A stretch of 33,604 nucleotides of DNA, taken from contig JAQVLN010000001.1 of assembly GCA_028704155.1 (NCBI GenBank), forward strand, positions 64,023 to 97,626, given 5' to 3'. A program made the translations under genes and the position numbers. Below the pieces are notes generated by a model. That model ran no database searches, had not been told where the DNA came from, and saw only the letters and a program-made list of their open reading frames with translations. Shown piece after piece: positions 16,001 through 22,733 of this stretch (position 1 is the stretch's first letter; each line of letters begins with the position of its first letter). Source of the stretch: Desulfitobacteriaceae bacterium. GTDB taxonomy: Bacteria; Bacillota; Desulfitobacteriia; Desulfitobacteriales; Desulfitobacteriaceae.

Positions 16001-17245
16001 TTGGCAATTTTGAAACCTTTTAAAGCGATAAGACCTACGCCGAAGTTGGCTGACAAGGTTGCGGCACTTCCTTATGATGTAATAAGTAGTGATGAAGCCA
16101 GGGAACTTATTAAAGGTGATCCTTATTCTTTTCTTCACATTGACAAAGCCGAAATTGATTTGGATCCGGAAACAGATATTTACAGTAAAACTGTGTATGA
16201 GAAGGCCCGAGACACTCTAAAGCAGATGATTAAGGAAGGTATTTTTATTCAGGATAAGAACAATTCTTTGTACATCTATAAACAGGTAATGAATGGAAGG
16301 ACTCAAATTGGGCTCGTAGGATGTACTTCTATTGATGATTACATTAACGATATTATCAAAAAGCATGAGCATACAAGAGCAGACAAGGAATTGGACAGAA
16401 TCAACCATGTAGATTATTGTAATGCGAACACCGGACCAATATTTTTAACCTACAGGGCAAAAAGTACGATTAACGGGATAATTGATAACTGGCTGCAAAA
16501 TCATAAACCAGTTTATGATTTTGTCTCTGCAGACAATATTGGGCATACTGTCTGGCTGATTGACGATTCCAATATTATAAATAAATTGGTAGTCGCCTTT
16601 GTTGGAATCAATTACTTGTATATTGCCGATGGACACCATCGTTCTGCATCGGCGGTAAAAGTTGGTTTGAAAAGAAGAGAGCAGTTTCCCGGATACAATG
16701 GTAATGAAGCTTTCAATTATTTCCTATCTGTACTTTTCCCGGATGAACAGCTCTATATCATGGATTACAACAGGGTTGTAAAAGATTTAAATGGCAATTC
16801 ACAAGCCCAATTTATTAGTAAGGTTAAAGAGAAATTTGACATTGAAGAGTTTAAAGAGAACGGCCAATTTAAACCGGAACAAAAACATAACTTTGGCATG
16901 TACCTTGATGGTAAGTGGTATAAACTGATGGCCAAAGAAGGGACCTTCGATTCTAAGGACCCGGTTGCCCGCTTGGATGTTTCTATAATCCAAAATAATC
17001 TGCTTAGTCCGATTCTGGGAATTGAAGATCCCAGGACTGATAAGAGAATAGATTTCGTGGGCGGAATCAGGGGGCTGCAGGAACTTGAAAGAAGGGTAAA
17101 AGAGGGTATGAAGGTGGCCTTTTCAATGTATCCGACAACGATTGATGATTTAATGGCGATAGCGGATGCCGGAAAAGTAATGCCTCCCAAATCCACCTGG
17201 TTTGAGCCTAAGCTGAGAAGCGGTTTGTTTATTCATCAACTTTAA
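16001..17245 (+). CDS. DUF1015 family protein
   Basis: 414 residues, full length for DUF1015. Conserved features are the N-terminal ILKPFKAIRPTPKLADKVAALPYDVIS, the segment KKHEHTRADKELDRINH, the ADGHHRSASA motif near residue 210, YNRVV, and a C-terminal DPRTDKRIDFVGG block. The family is widespread in anaerobes and often sits near serine biosynthesis genes, but its reaction is not known to me. The HxH/DGHHR pattern suggests a metal or phosphate site (inference). The TTG start at 16001 has CAGGAGGG about 5 nt upstream. It converges with lysC, with only 26 bp between stop codons and no terminator visible there. Confidence 0.88.
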   Translation: MAILKPFKAIRPTPKLADKVAALPYDVISSDEARELIKGDPYSFLHIDKAEIDLDPETDIYSKTVYEKARDTLKQMIKEGIFIQDKNNSLYIYKQVMNGRTQIGLVGCTSIDDYINDIIKKHEHTRADKELDRINHVDYCNANTGPIFLTYRAKSTINGIIDNWLQNHKPVYDFVSADNIGHTVWLIDDSNIINKLVVAFVGINYLYIADGHHRSASAVKVGLKRREQFPGYNGNEAFNYFLSVLFPDEQLYIMDYNRVVKDLNGNSQAQFISKVKEKFDIEEFKENGQFKPEQKHNFGMYLDGKWYKLMAKEGTFDSKDPVARLDVSIIQNNLLSPILGIEDPRTDKRIDFVGGIRGLQELERRVKEGMKVAFSMYPTTIDDLMAIADAGKVMPPKSTWFEPKLRSGLFIHQL

Positions 17246-17271
17246 GAAACGGACGGATATAGTTCTGAATT

Positions 17272-17757
17272 TTAATTAGCGGCGGATAGATCAAATTTTT
17301 TATGAAGGGCGGTAACAGCTTTATGGGTATCTTCAGATCGGATTATGCAGGAAATTTTTATTTCTGAAGTACTGATCATTTCCAGATTGATTCCTTCTTC
17401 GCAAAGGGCTTCAAACATTAAGGCTGCAACCCCAGGATTGCTTACCATACCAGCCCCGACAATGGAAACTTTGGCAACTTTTTCGTCACTGATAAAACCG
17501 TCGGCACCCAATTCACTGAGCTGAGCCTGAATTACTTCAATTGCTTTTCTTACATCGGCTTGATTACATGTGAAAGAAATATCATTTCTATCATTGCGCA
17601 TGGCGCTCTGGATAATCATATCCACGTTTACTTTCTGATCAGAGAGGGATTTAAACAATCTATAAGCTATACCCGGTTTATCCAAAACGTTAAAAATACC
17701 GATCTTAGCTACATTATGGTCATAGGCTACTCCGGTGACGGCTTGGGATCTTTCCAT
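17272..17757 (-). CDS. lysC: Aspartokinase beta subunit from internal in-frame start in lysC
   Basis: Inside lysC, codon 245 is ATG (complement of 17755-17757). It is preceded by AAGGAGGT (complement of 17765-17772) with a 7-nt spacer, one of the best ribosome-binding sites in the window. Initiation here gives a 161-residue protein holding only the two ACT domains, starting MERSQAVTGVAYDHNVAKIG. B. subtilis LysC is known to make an in-frame beta subunit of about 163 residues from an internal start near codon 246, so position and size both agree. Confidence 0.75.
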   Translation of the reverse strand: MERSQAVTGVAYDHNVAKIGIFNVLDKPGIAYRLFKSLSDQKVNVDMIIQSAMRNDRNDISFTCNQADVRKAIEVIQAQLSELGADGFISDEKVAKVSIVGAGMVSNPGVAALMFEALCEEGINLEMISTSEIKISCIIRSEDTHKAVTALHKKFDLSAAN

Positions 17758-18489
17758 CAGATTTACCTCCTTAACAATAGTACCGGGGTTTTGATTAAAG
17801 CTGGAGCGGACAATTAAGGGGATCTTGTATTTCATTGCCAGTTCTACAGAACGGGGGTGAAGAACGGCTGCCCCCAAACTGGCTAATTCCAGCATTTCTG
17901 CGTAAGATACCTCTTTAAGTTTTTGGGCCTCAGGGACTATGCGTGGATCAGTGGTATAAACACCGTCAACATCGGTATATATCTCACATAATGCAGCTTT
18001 TAGAGCAGCGGCAAGTGCAACAGCAGTAGTATCGGAACCGCCTCTTCCAAGTGTTGTTATATCATTTGTCCGGTTTATTCCTTGAAATCCAGCGACTATT
18101 ATTATTTTACCCTGTTTAAGTTCATTTTTGAGACGCTGGGTTTCAATTTTCAAAATTTTAGCCTTTGTATGGCCACAGTCAGTAAAAATTCCGGCCTGGG
18201 GTCCGGTTAAAGAAATGACCGGTTTATCGATTTCTTTAAGGGCCATAGCCAGAAGGGATATTGCAACCTGTTCTCCGGTAGATAAAAGAACATCCATTTC
18301 CCGGTCATCCGGGTTAGCGGTTACTTTTCGAACTAAATCTATTAAATTATCTGTAGTATCCCCCATGGCAGAAACTACTACAACTATACTGTTTCCTTCG
18401 GAATGCGTCCGGGCAACACGTTGAACTACAGAAAGGATCTGTTCAGGAGTGGCAACTGAACTGCCCCCGTATTTTTGAACTATCAGCAT
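17272..18489 (-). CDS. lysC: Aspartate kinase (aspartokinase II type, alpha subunit)
   Basis: Phosphorylates aspartate, opening the pathway to lysine, diaminopimelate, threonine and methionine. 405 residues against 408 in B. subtilis LysC. The kinase domain has QKYGGSSVATPEQI, STGEQVAISLLAMAL, TLGRGGSDTTAVALAAAL and YTDVDGVYTTDPR. Two C-terminal ACT domains (about residues 265-330 and 340-405) would bind effector amino acid. GGAAGGG lies about 10 nt before the ATG on the complement strand. A consensus promoter lies about 80 bp upstream; I see no lysine riboswitch or T-box. Diaminopimelate also feeds spore dipicolinate. A strong internal start yields the beta subunit. Confidence 0.97.
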   Translation of the reverse strand: MLIVQKYGGSSVATPEQILSVVQRVARTHSEGNSIVVVVSAMGDTTDNLIDLVRKVTANPDDREMDVLLSTGEQVAISLLAMALKEIDKPVISLTGPQAGIFTDCGHTKAKILKIETQRLKNELKQGKIIIVAGFQGINRTNDITTLGRGGSDTTAVALAAALKAALCEIYTDVDGVYTTDPRIVPEAQKLKEVSYAEMLELASLGAAVLHPRSVELAMKYKIPLIVRSSFNQNPGTIVKEVNLMERSQAVTGVAYDHNVAKIGIFNVLDKPGIAYRLFKSLSDQKVNVDMIIQSAMRNDRNDISFTCNQADVRKAIEVIQAQLSELGADGFISDEKVAKVSIVGAGMVSNPGVAALMFEALCEEGINLEMISTSEIKISCIIRSEDTHKAVTALHKKFDLSAAN

Positions 18490-18567
18490 TATAAATCGCC
18501 CTTCCCTATAGTTTAATAATTGGGATTTGAGTCTGTAGTGATGGCTGTTTTCACATCTATGGTAGAC

Positions 18568-18596
18568 ATTATAGCATCTGATATTTCTTTAGACAA
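18568..18596 (-). promoter_or_regulatory. SigA-type promoter for lysC
   Basis: On the complement strand: -35 TTGTCT (18591-18596), 17-bp spacer, -10 TATAAT (18568-18573). The leader to the ATG would be roughly 70 nt, too short for a lysine riboswitch. Confidence 0.75.
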
Positions 18597-18600
18597 TCAG

Positions 18601-18658
18601 CTGAATTTTTAGTATAAAATTCAGAGTGAACTCGTTCAACTAAAGTTGAACATCGAGT
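18601..18658. repeat. Two adjacent inverted repeats between lysC and tRNA-Ser promoters
   Basis: First: CTGAATTTT/AAAATTCAG with a 6-nt spacer (about 18601-18624). Second: GTTCAACT/AGTTGAAC with a 2-nt spacer (18634-18651), extended by ACTC/GAGT outside. Neither is followed by a T-run on either strand. They sit directly upstream of the lysC -35, where operators or insulators are plausible. Confidence 0.5.
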
Positions 18659-18728
18659 CTTCGGTGGGGGACTAAGTTAGATATAATTAATTTTTGATAA
18701 GATTAAAAATTTCAGGAGTATTGTTTAA

Positions 18729-18757
18729 TTGACATTAGATGAAGTAACGCTTATAAT
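18729..18757 (+). promoter_or_regulatory. Full-consensus SigA promoter for tRNA-Ser
   Basis: -35 TTGACA (18729-18734), 17-bp spacer, -10 TATAAT (18752-18757), all 12 positions consensus, 70 bp upstream of the tRNA. Strong constitutive expression is expected, as for stable RNA. Confidence 0.88.
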
Positions 18758-18826
18758 ACTATTTGTGCTTTGAACGAAAAACTAACTTTAAGATTTAAAT
18801 ATTTTGAGACTTTACTTTACTGTCAT

Positions 18827-18921
18827 GGAGAGATGGCTGAGTCTGGTTGAAGGCGCTCGCCTGGAAAGCGAGTACATGGGGATAACCTGTGTCGAGGGTT
18901 CGAATCCCTCTCTCTCCGCCA
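18827..18921 (+). tRNA. tRNA-Ser(GGA), CCA encoded
   Basis: Class II tRNA. Acceptor stem GGAGAGA/TCTCTCC, discriminator G, CCA at 18919-18921. Anticodon stem CTCGC/GCGAG encloses CTGGAAA, giving anticodon GGA. A long variable arm (TACATGGGGATAACCTGTGTC) and the T arm with GGGTTCGAATCCC follow. Confidence 0.97.
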
Positions 18922-18939
18922 TGTTATATAACACTGCTG

Positions 18940-18968
18940 CTTTCAAGAAATATTCTTGGAAGTTTTTT
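18940..18968 (+). terminator. Rho-independent terminator after tRNA-Ser
   Basis: Stem CTTTCAAG (18940-18947) with CTTGGAAG (18955-18962), one G-T wobble and a 7-nt loop, then TTTTTT. Confidence 0.8.
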
Positions 18969-19109
18969 ATATTATAAGCTTATTATCAGCAAGCAAAAAA
19001 AGATAATTATGGTTATAAATACTTTTCTGATTTTATGCTTGCCTTATTAAGGTAAGACTTACAGTCTAAAGGATTCGACTTTGGCTGTTTATTTTGCTAT
19101 AATTGTTTT

Positions 19110-19378
19110 GGCTGTGCTAGACGGGGAGGTAGCGGATCCCTGTAACCCGCAATCCGCTATAGCGGGGTGTAATTCCTGAATGAGGGCTTCGCCTGTAGAG
19201 CAGTCCAACGGTTGGTAATGATGAGATTTTGGTCTTGTGCAATGGGACACTTCGAACCGTGTCAGGTCCTGACGGAAGCAGCACTAAGGAGTTCGTTCTG
19301 TGTGCCGCAAGGTTGCCTGAATCGAGTTGCCGGCTTTGAGAACGTCTGGAGGTGATTGTTCGAGTAAAGGTGCACGGT
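19110..19378 (+). ncRNA. ffs: Signal recognition particle RNA, large Bacillus type
   Basis: About 269 nt. The SRP54-binding domain carries the diagnostic GTCAGGTCCTGACGGAAGCAGCA (19260-19282) with GTGCCGCAAGGTTGCCTG on the other strand of the stem. The 5' part GTGCTAGACGGGGAGGTAGCGG and the 3' end AAAGGTGCACGGT match the B. subtilis scRNA Alu-domain ends. The length indicates the long form with an Alu domain. A -10 TATAAT lies at 19098-19103, but no good -35 is visible. Ends are set by similarity and are accurate to a few bases. A terminator follows at 19392. It lies immediately upstream of dnaX, as in Bacillus. Confidence 0.95.
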
Positions 19379-19391
19379 CATAAATTCTTGA

Positions 19392-19415
19392 GGTGGTCGC
19401 GGTACCATCTTTTTT
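19392..19415 (+). terminator. Rho-independent terminator of SRP RNA
   Basis: GGTGGT (19392-19397) pairs with ACCATC (19404-19409), one G-T wobble and loop CGCGGT, followed by six T. Confidence 0.75.
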
Positions 19416-19542
19416 AGTATTTACTTTAATCAATACCTGGTTATTAAATACCTCTGACTGTTTACAATATAAGGAAAAAAGAATGAAGAAAAATAATAGT
19501 TAGGTCGTTTGGATTATACATAAATTTTAGGTGGTTGGTATT

Positions 19543-21210
19543 ATGGCATATTTGGCACTTTATCGTGAATGGCGACCCCGGACTTTTCAGGAAATTGTCG
19601 GCCAAAAACATGTTACCAGAACATTAATGAATGCTTTGGAACAAGATAAGGTTGCACATGCTTATTTGTTCAGCGGGCCGCGGGGAACCGGAAAAACAAC
19701 TACCGCCAAGATTCTCGCTAAAGCACTTAATTGTGAACAGCGTATCGGGGTGGAGCCATGCAATGCCTGTGATTCCTGCAAAGGGATTGATCAAGGTATA
19801 GCTATGGAGGTTATGGAAATTGATGCCGCATCCAATCGCGGTATTGATGAGATCCGGGATTTGCGGGAAAATGTAAAACTCAGTGCTGCCCGGGGAAGAT
19901 TCAAGGTCTATATCATTGACGAAGTGCACATGTTAACATCAGAAGCATTTAACGCTTTGCTTAAAACTTTGGAGGAGCCGCCTCAAAGGGTAATCTTTAT
20001 CCTGGCAACTACAGAAGCACATAAAATACCGCTTACCATTCTTTCCAGGGTCCAACGTTTTGAGTTTTATCGGGTTGCTTTAGAGGATATTAAAAGCCGT
20101 TTGACAGAGGTTGTGAATGTTTTGGGGCGCCAGGTAGATCAGGAGGCTATTCAGGTTATTGCCCTAAAATCAGAGGGGGGCTTAAGGGATGCTTTGAGTA
20201 TTTTGGATCAATGTCTGGTGCAGGATGATCCCCTGGGCGTACCGGAAGTATATCAGGTGTTAGGTATGGTAGGGGAAACATTCAGTTCAGAGATTATGGC
20301 GGCTTTTTTAACTGCCGACTATGGTAAAGCTCTTAATACTCTGGCACAGGGAATAGAACAGGGGAGGGATCCCCGGCAAATCCTGAGGGAACTATCGGAT
20401 TATTTGAGACAGATGCTACTGTTTTTAACGACTGGGCAGACTATGATTTTACCGCATCTTTCGGAGAAATTTAGACAGCAAAGTAAAAGTTGCGGCCTTG
20501 ATCGTTTGTTATTGTGGATAGAAGTTTTGTTAAAGGGAGAAAGCCAATTAAAATATGCCATTAATGCCCGTCTGGCAGCTGAGCTGTTAATTGTGGAAGC
20601 CATGCATAAAAGTGAAAGTATGTTAAATGCGGCCGGACAGGTATTCGATCTAAAATCTGAGACGGGACAAAATAATGTTTCCGTTAATTCGAAGACGTCA
20701 AGGTTTAATAAAACCGGCACTAAGGGTTTAGACAACAGGCGTGTGGTTAAAGAAGGTGCCGGGGAGGAAATTAACTCGCCACACAATAACGGGCAATTAA
20801 TAAAACCGGTAGATAATTCAGGGGCCTTAGGTTCAGGGATCACAATAGACAGTATAGTAAACAAATGGTCTGAAATTTTGGAAAATGTCCGGCAACGTAA
20901 GAAATCCACCCATGCTTTCTTAATGGAAGGCAAGCCCGAAAGATTGGAAGCAGGAACTTTAATTATAGTTTTCAGGAAGGATTTCTCCTTCCATCGTGAT
21001 AAGGTTGAACAAACTGAAAACCGACAAACAATTCAGGAAGCTATAAAACAGCTTTTTGGTGTACAATTGTCTTTGCGGGGAATTATGGAAGATGAACAAA
21101 TCACAAAAGCTGGGCCGGCTACTGCTGAAGAGCTTGACAGGGAAGCTCTGATTAAGCGTACGGTAGATATCTTTGGACCTGAAATAGTAGTGATTAAGGA
21201 AGAGTCCTGA
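19543..21210 (+). CDS. dnaX: DNA polymerase III subunit gamma/tau
   Basis: Clamp-loader ATPase of the replisome. 555 residues from the ATG at 19543, 8 nt after AGGTGG; a GTG at 19531 overlaps that site. Walker A is GPRGTGKTT (about 45-53), zinc ligands are Cys64, Cys73, Cys76 and Cys79, the DExx box is IIDEVHML, LLKTLEEPP follows, and the SRC-type motif reads LSRVQRFEF. The clamp-loader collar covers about residues 240-365. Residues 370-440 are a polar low-complexity linker (NKTGTKG, NNGQL), followed by a tau-like C-terminal domain. It leads the conserved dnaX-ybaB-recR cluster. Confidence 0.97.
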   Translation: MAYLALYREWRPRTFQEIVGQKHVTRTLMNALEQDKVAHAYLFSGPRGTGKTTTAKILAKALNCEQRIGVEPCNACDSCKGIDQGIAMEVMEIDAASNRGIDEIRDLRENVKLSAARGRFKVYIIDEVHMLTSEAFNALLKTLEEPPQRVIFILATTEAHKIPLTILSRVQRFEFYRVALEDIKSRLTEVVNVLGRQVDQEAIQVIALKSEGGLRDALSILDQCLVQDDPLGVPEVYQVLGMVGETFSSEIMAAFLTADYGKALNTLAQGIEQGRDPRQILRELSDYLRQMLLFLTTGQTMILPHLSEKFRQQSKSCGLDRLLLWIEVLLKGESQLKYAINARLAAELLIVEAMHKSESMLNAAGQVFDLKSETGQNNVSVNSKTSRFNKTGTKGLDNRRVVKEGAGEEINSPHNNGQLIKPVDNSGALGSGITIDSIVNKWSEILENVRQRKKSTHAFLMEGKPERLEAGTLIIVFRKDFSFHRDKVEQTENRQTIQEAIKQLFGVQLSLRGIMEDEQITKAGPATAEELDREALIKRTVDIFGPEIVVIKEES

Positions 21211-21250
21211 TTTTTCAATAAACGAATATTGATAAAAGGAGAGTGTTACG

Positions 21251-21589
21251 ATGGCATTCAAGAATGCTGGCGGCGGAATGGGGAATATGAATCAAATGCT
21301 TAAACAAGCCCAAAAGTTACAGGCAGAGATGGCTCGAACACAGGAAGAACTAAAAAACAAAACTGTAGATGCCGCCGCAGGTGGCGGGGTTGTCCGGGTT
21401 GTAGTAAGCGGTAAAATGGAAGTTGTTGAACTTCAGATAAAGCCTGAGGCAGTTGATCCGGAAGATGTGGAAATGTTGGAGGACCTTGTTAAAGCTGCTA
21501 TTAATGAAGGGTTACGTAAAGCCCAGGAGATGATGGCTTCGGAAATGGGAAAATTAACCGGCGGGTTAAAAATACCCGGTTTATTTTAA
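21251..21589 (+). CDS. ybaB: YbaB/EbfC family nucleoid-associated protein
   Basis: 112 residues, usual length. The N-terminus is Gly/Met/Asn-rich (GGGMGNMNQMLKQAQKLQAEMARTQEEL), then comes the central strand VRVVVSGKMEVVELQI and helix VEMLEDLVKAAINEGLRKAQEMM. The protein dimerises in a tweezer shape and binds DNA. AAGGAGAG lies about 7 nt before the ATG. Its place between dnaX and recR is near universal, suggesting a link with recombination or replication. Confidence 0.96.
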   Translation: MAFKNAGGGMGNMNQMLKQAQKLQAEMARTQEELKNKTVDAAAGGGVVRVVVSGKMEVVELQIKPEAVDPEDVEMLEDLVKAAINEGLRKAQEMMASEMGKLTGGLKIPGLF

Positions 21590-21595
21590 GCACAC

Positions 21596-22192
21596 ATGGA
21601 TTTTATATTTTATCCGCAACCATTGGCCAACCTTATTTCCAGTTTTGCCCGCTTACCAGGTATTGGACCGAAAACAGCAGGACGTTTGGCTTTTTATCTG
21701 CTGCAACATCCTCAGCTTGCTGAGGACTTGGCCAAGGCAATATCAGCAGCTAAAAATGATATTCGGAAATGTACCGTATGTTGTAATTTTACGGATAAGG
21801 ATCCTTGTCCTGTTTGTCAGAGTGCGCGGCGCGACCGAACTTTGCTATGTGTGGTAGAACACCCCCGTGATGTAGTTTCACTAGAGAAGACAGGTGAATT
21901 TAAGGGGCTTTATCATGTGTTGCATGGTGTACTTTCTCCGCTGGAAGGAATAGGACCGGATCAGTTAACGATTGAAAAATTGTTATTAAGGCTCGAAGGA
22001 GTCCAGGAAGTAATTATGGCCCTGAATCCAACAGTTGAAGGAGAAGCAACATGTTTGTATCTGTCCAAACTTCTTAAACCTTTGGGATTAGAGGTAAGCA
22101 GACTTGCTCATGGCCTTCCGGTTGGGGGAGATTTGGAATTTGCTGATGAAATCACAATTGCCCGTGCCTTAGAAGGCCGCAGGATAATATAA
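21596..22192 (+). CDS. recR: Recombination mediator protein RecR
   Basis: Acts with RecO and RecF to load RecA onto SSB-coated gaps. 198 residues: an N-terminal helix-hairpin-helix (ARLPGIGPKTAGRLAFYLL), a zinc finger with Cys59, Cys62, Cys71 and Cys74, a Toprim domain (LCVVEHPRDVVSLEKTGEFKGLYHVLHG ... ALNPTVEGEATCLYL) and the C-terminal RLAHGLPVGGDLEFADEITIARALEGRR. There is no recognisable Shine-Dalgarno before the ATG at 21596. Since the ybaB stop is only 6 bp upstream, translation probably depends on coupling to ybaB. Confidence 0.97.
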   Translation: MDFIFYPQPLANLISSFARLPGIGPKTAGRLAFYLLQHPQLAEDLAKAISAAKNDIRKCTVCCNFTDKDPCPVCQSARRDRTLLCVVEHPRDVVSLEKTGEFKGLYHVLHGVLSPLEGIGPDQLTIEKLLLRLEGVQEVIMALNPTVEGEATCLYLSKLLKPLGLEVSRLAHGLPVGGDLEFADEITIARALEGRRII

Positions 22193-22221
22193 TTTGAATT
22201 AAGAACGTTAAATTACAGGTT

Positions 22222-22268
22222 CTTCCTTGTCTGACTTATGCATATCATTGACTAGTTGGACAAGGAGG
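22222..22268 (+). promoter_or_regulatory. Stem that could sequester the bofA ribosome-binding site
   Basis: CTTCCTTGTC (22222-22231) can pair with GACAAGGAGG (22259-22268): 10 bp with one G-T wobble and a 27-nt loop. The right arm contains the whole bofA Shine-Dalgarno AAGGAGG, 10 nt before the ATG. Fold and function are predicted only. Confidence 0.45.
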
Positions 22269-22278
22269 TTGTGCAGTT

Positions 22279-22533
22279 ATGACGCTCGTCTTTTTGGGAT
22301 TATTCGTATTATTATTAATCTTAATTGTTAAGTCTTCATTAAGTCGTCCGGGATTTCTTCTCAAGGCAATAATTCATGTTTTGGGTGGTATAGTTGGGCT
22401 CTGGCTGTTTGATTTGCTTTTCAGTATTCTGGGTTTTGGAATCCCTATAAATTATTTTACTATAATAATTGTAGCCCTTATGGGTTTTCCGGGAGTGCTG
22501 CTCTTAACTGTTCTGCAGATTATTGGAATTTAA
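22279..22533 (+). CDS. bofA: Pro-sigmaK processing inhibitor BofA
   Basis: 84 residues, close to B. subtilis BofA (87). Two strongly hydrophobic segments lie at about residues 2-18 and 30-82, with the conserved NYFTIIIVALMGFPGVLLL near the C-terminus. In B. subtilis, BofA with SpoIVFA holds the intramembrane protease SpoIVFB inactive in the outer forespore membrane until the forespore signals, delaying SigK activation. AAGGAGG lies 10 nt before the ATG within a possible inhibitory stem. It lies after recR, as in Bacillus (recR-yaaL-bofA), with yaaL missing. A strong terminator follows. Confidence 0.92.
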   Translation: MTLVFLGLFVLLLILIVKSSLSRPGFLLKAIIHVLGGIVGLWLFDLLFSILGFGIPINYFTIIIVALMGFPGVLLLTVLQIIGI

Positions 22534-22590
22534 GATTTTTATATTTAGAAGATCTGTAAGAGAAAAATGTTTTAATCTAAAAAGATAAGA

Positions 22591-22636
22591 ATGAAAAAAG
22601 ACAAGTCTAATTGAAATGAGACTTGTCTTTTTTCAT
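22591..22636. terminator. Bidirectional terminator after bofA
   Basis: An 18-bp perfect stem: 22591-22608 (ATGAAAAAAGACAAGTCT) with 22619-22636, and a 10-nt loop. The A-run on one side and T-run on the other make it work in both directions. It isolates bofA from the germination operon. Confidence 0.88.
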
Positions 22637-22733
22637 TAGAAGAATAGTCAGAAACTGAATAACCCGTCAGTGATGGGATAAAATAAGATAAATCCAGATC
22701 TATTCATATTTAGCGAATTTGGGGGAATAAGAT

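Noticed and set aside
19392-19409. On the minus strand this reads GATGGTACCGCG, similar to the conserved T-box sequence.
   Set aside because: The nearest minus-strand gene is lysC, about 900 nt away across SRP RNA and tRNA-Ser, and no specifier or stem I is apparent. On + it is a simple terminator of SRP RNA.
20400-20933. Open minus-strand frame of 177 codons inside dnaX.
   Set aside because: Antisense to a conserved gene, with no ribosome-binding site or recognisable motif. The same applies to antisense frames at 16765-17196 and 24805-25254.
22193-22278. CATATCAT resembling a SigE -10 upstream of bofA.
   Set aside because: No matching -35 14-15 bp upstream; 6 of 8 matches in AT-rich DNA is weak.
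22637-22733. Possible sporulation sigma-factor promoter (CATATTT near 22706) for the germination operon.
   Set aside because: No matching -35 element at the required spacing.
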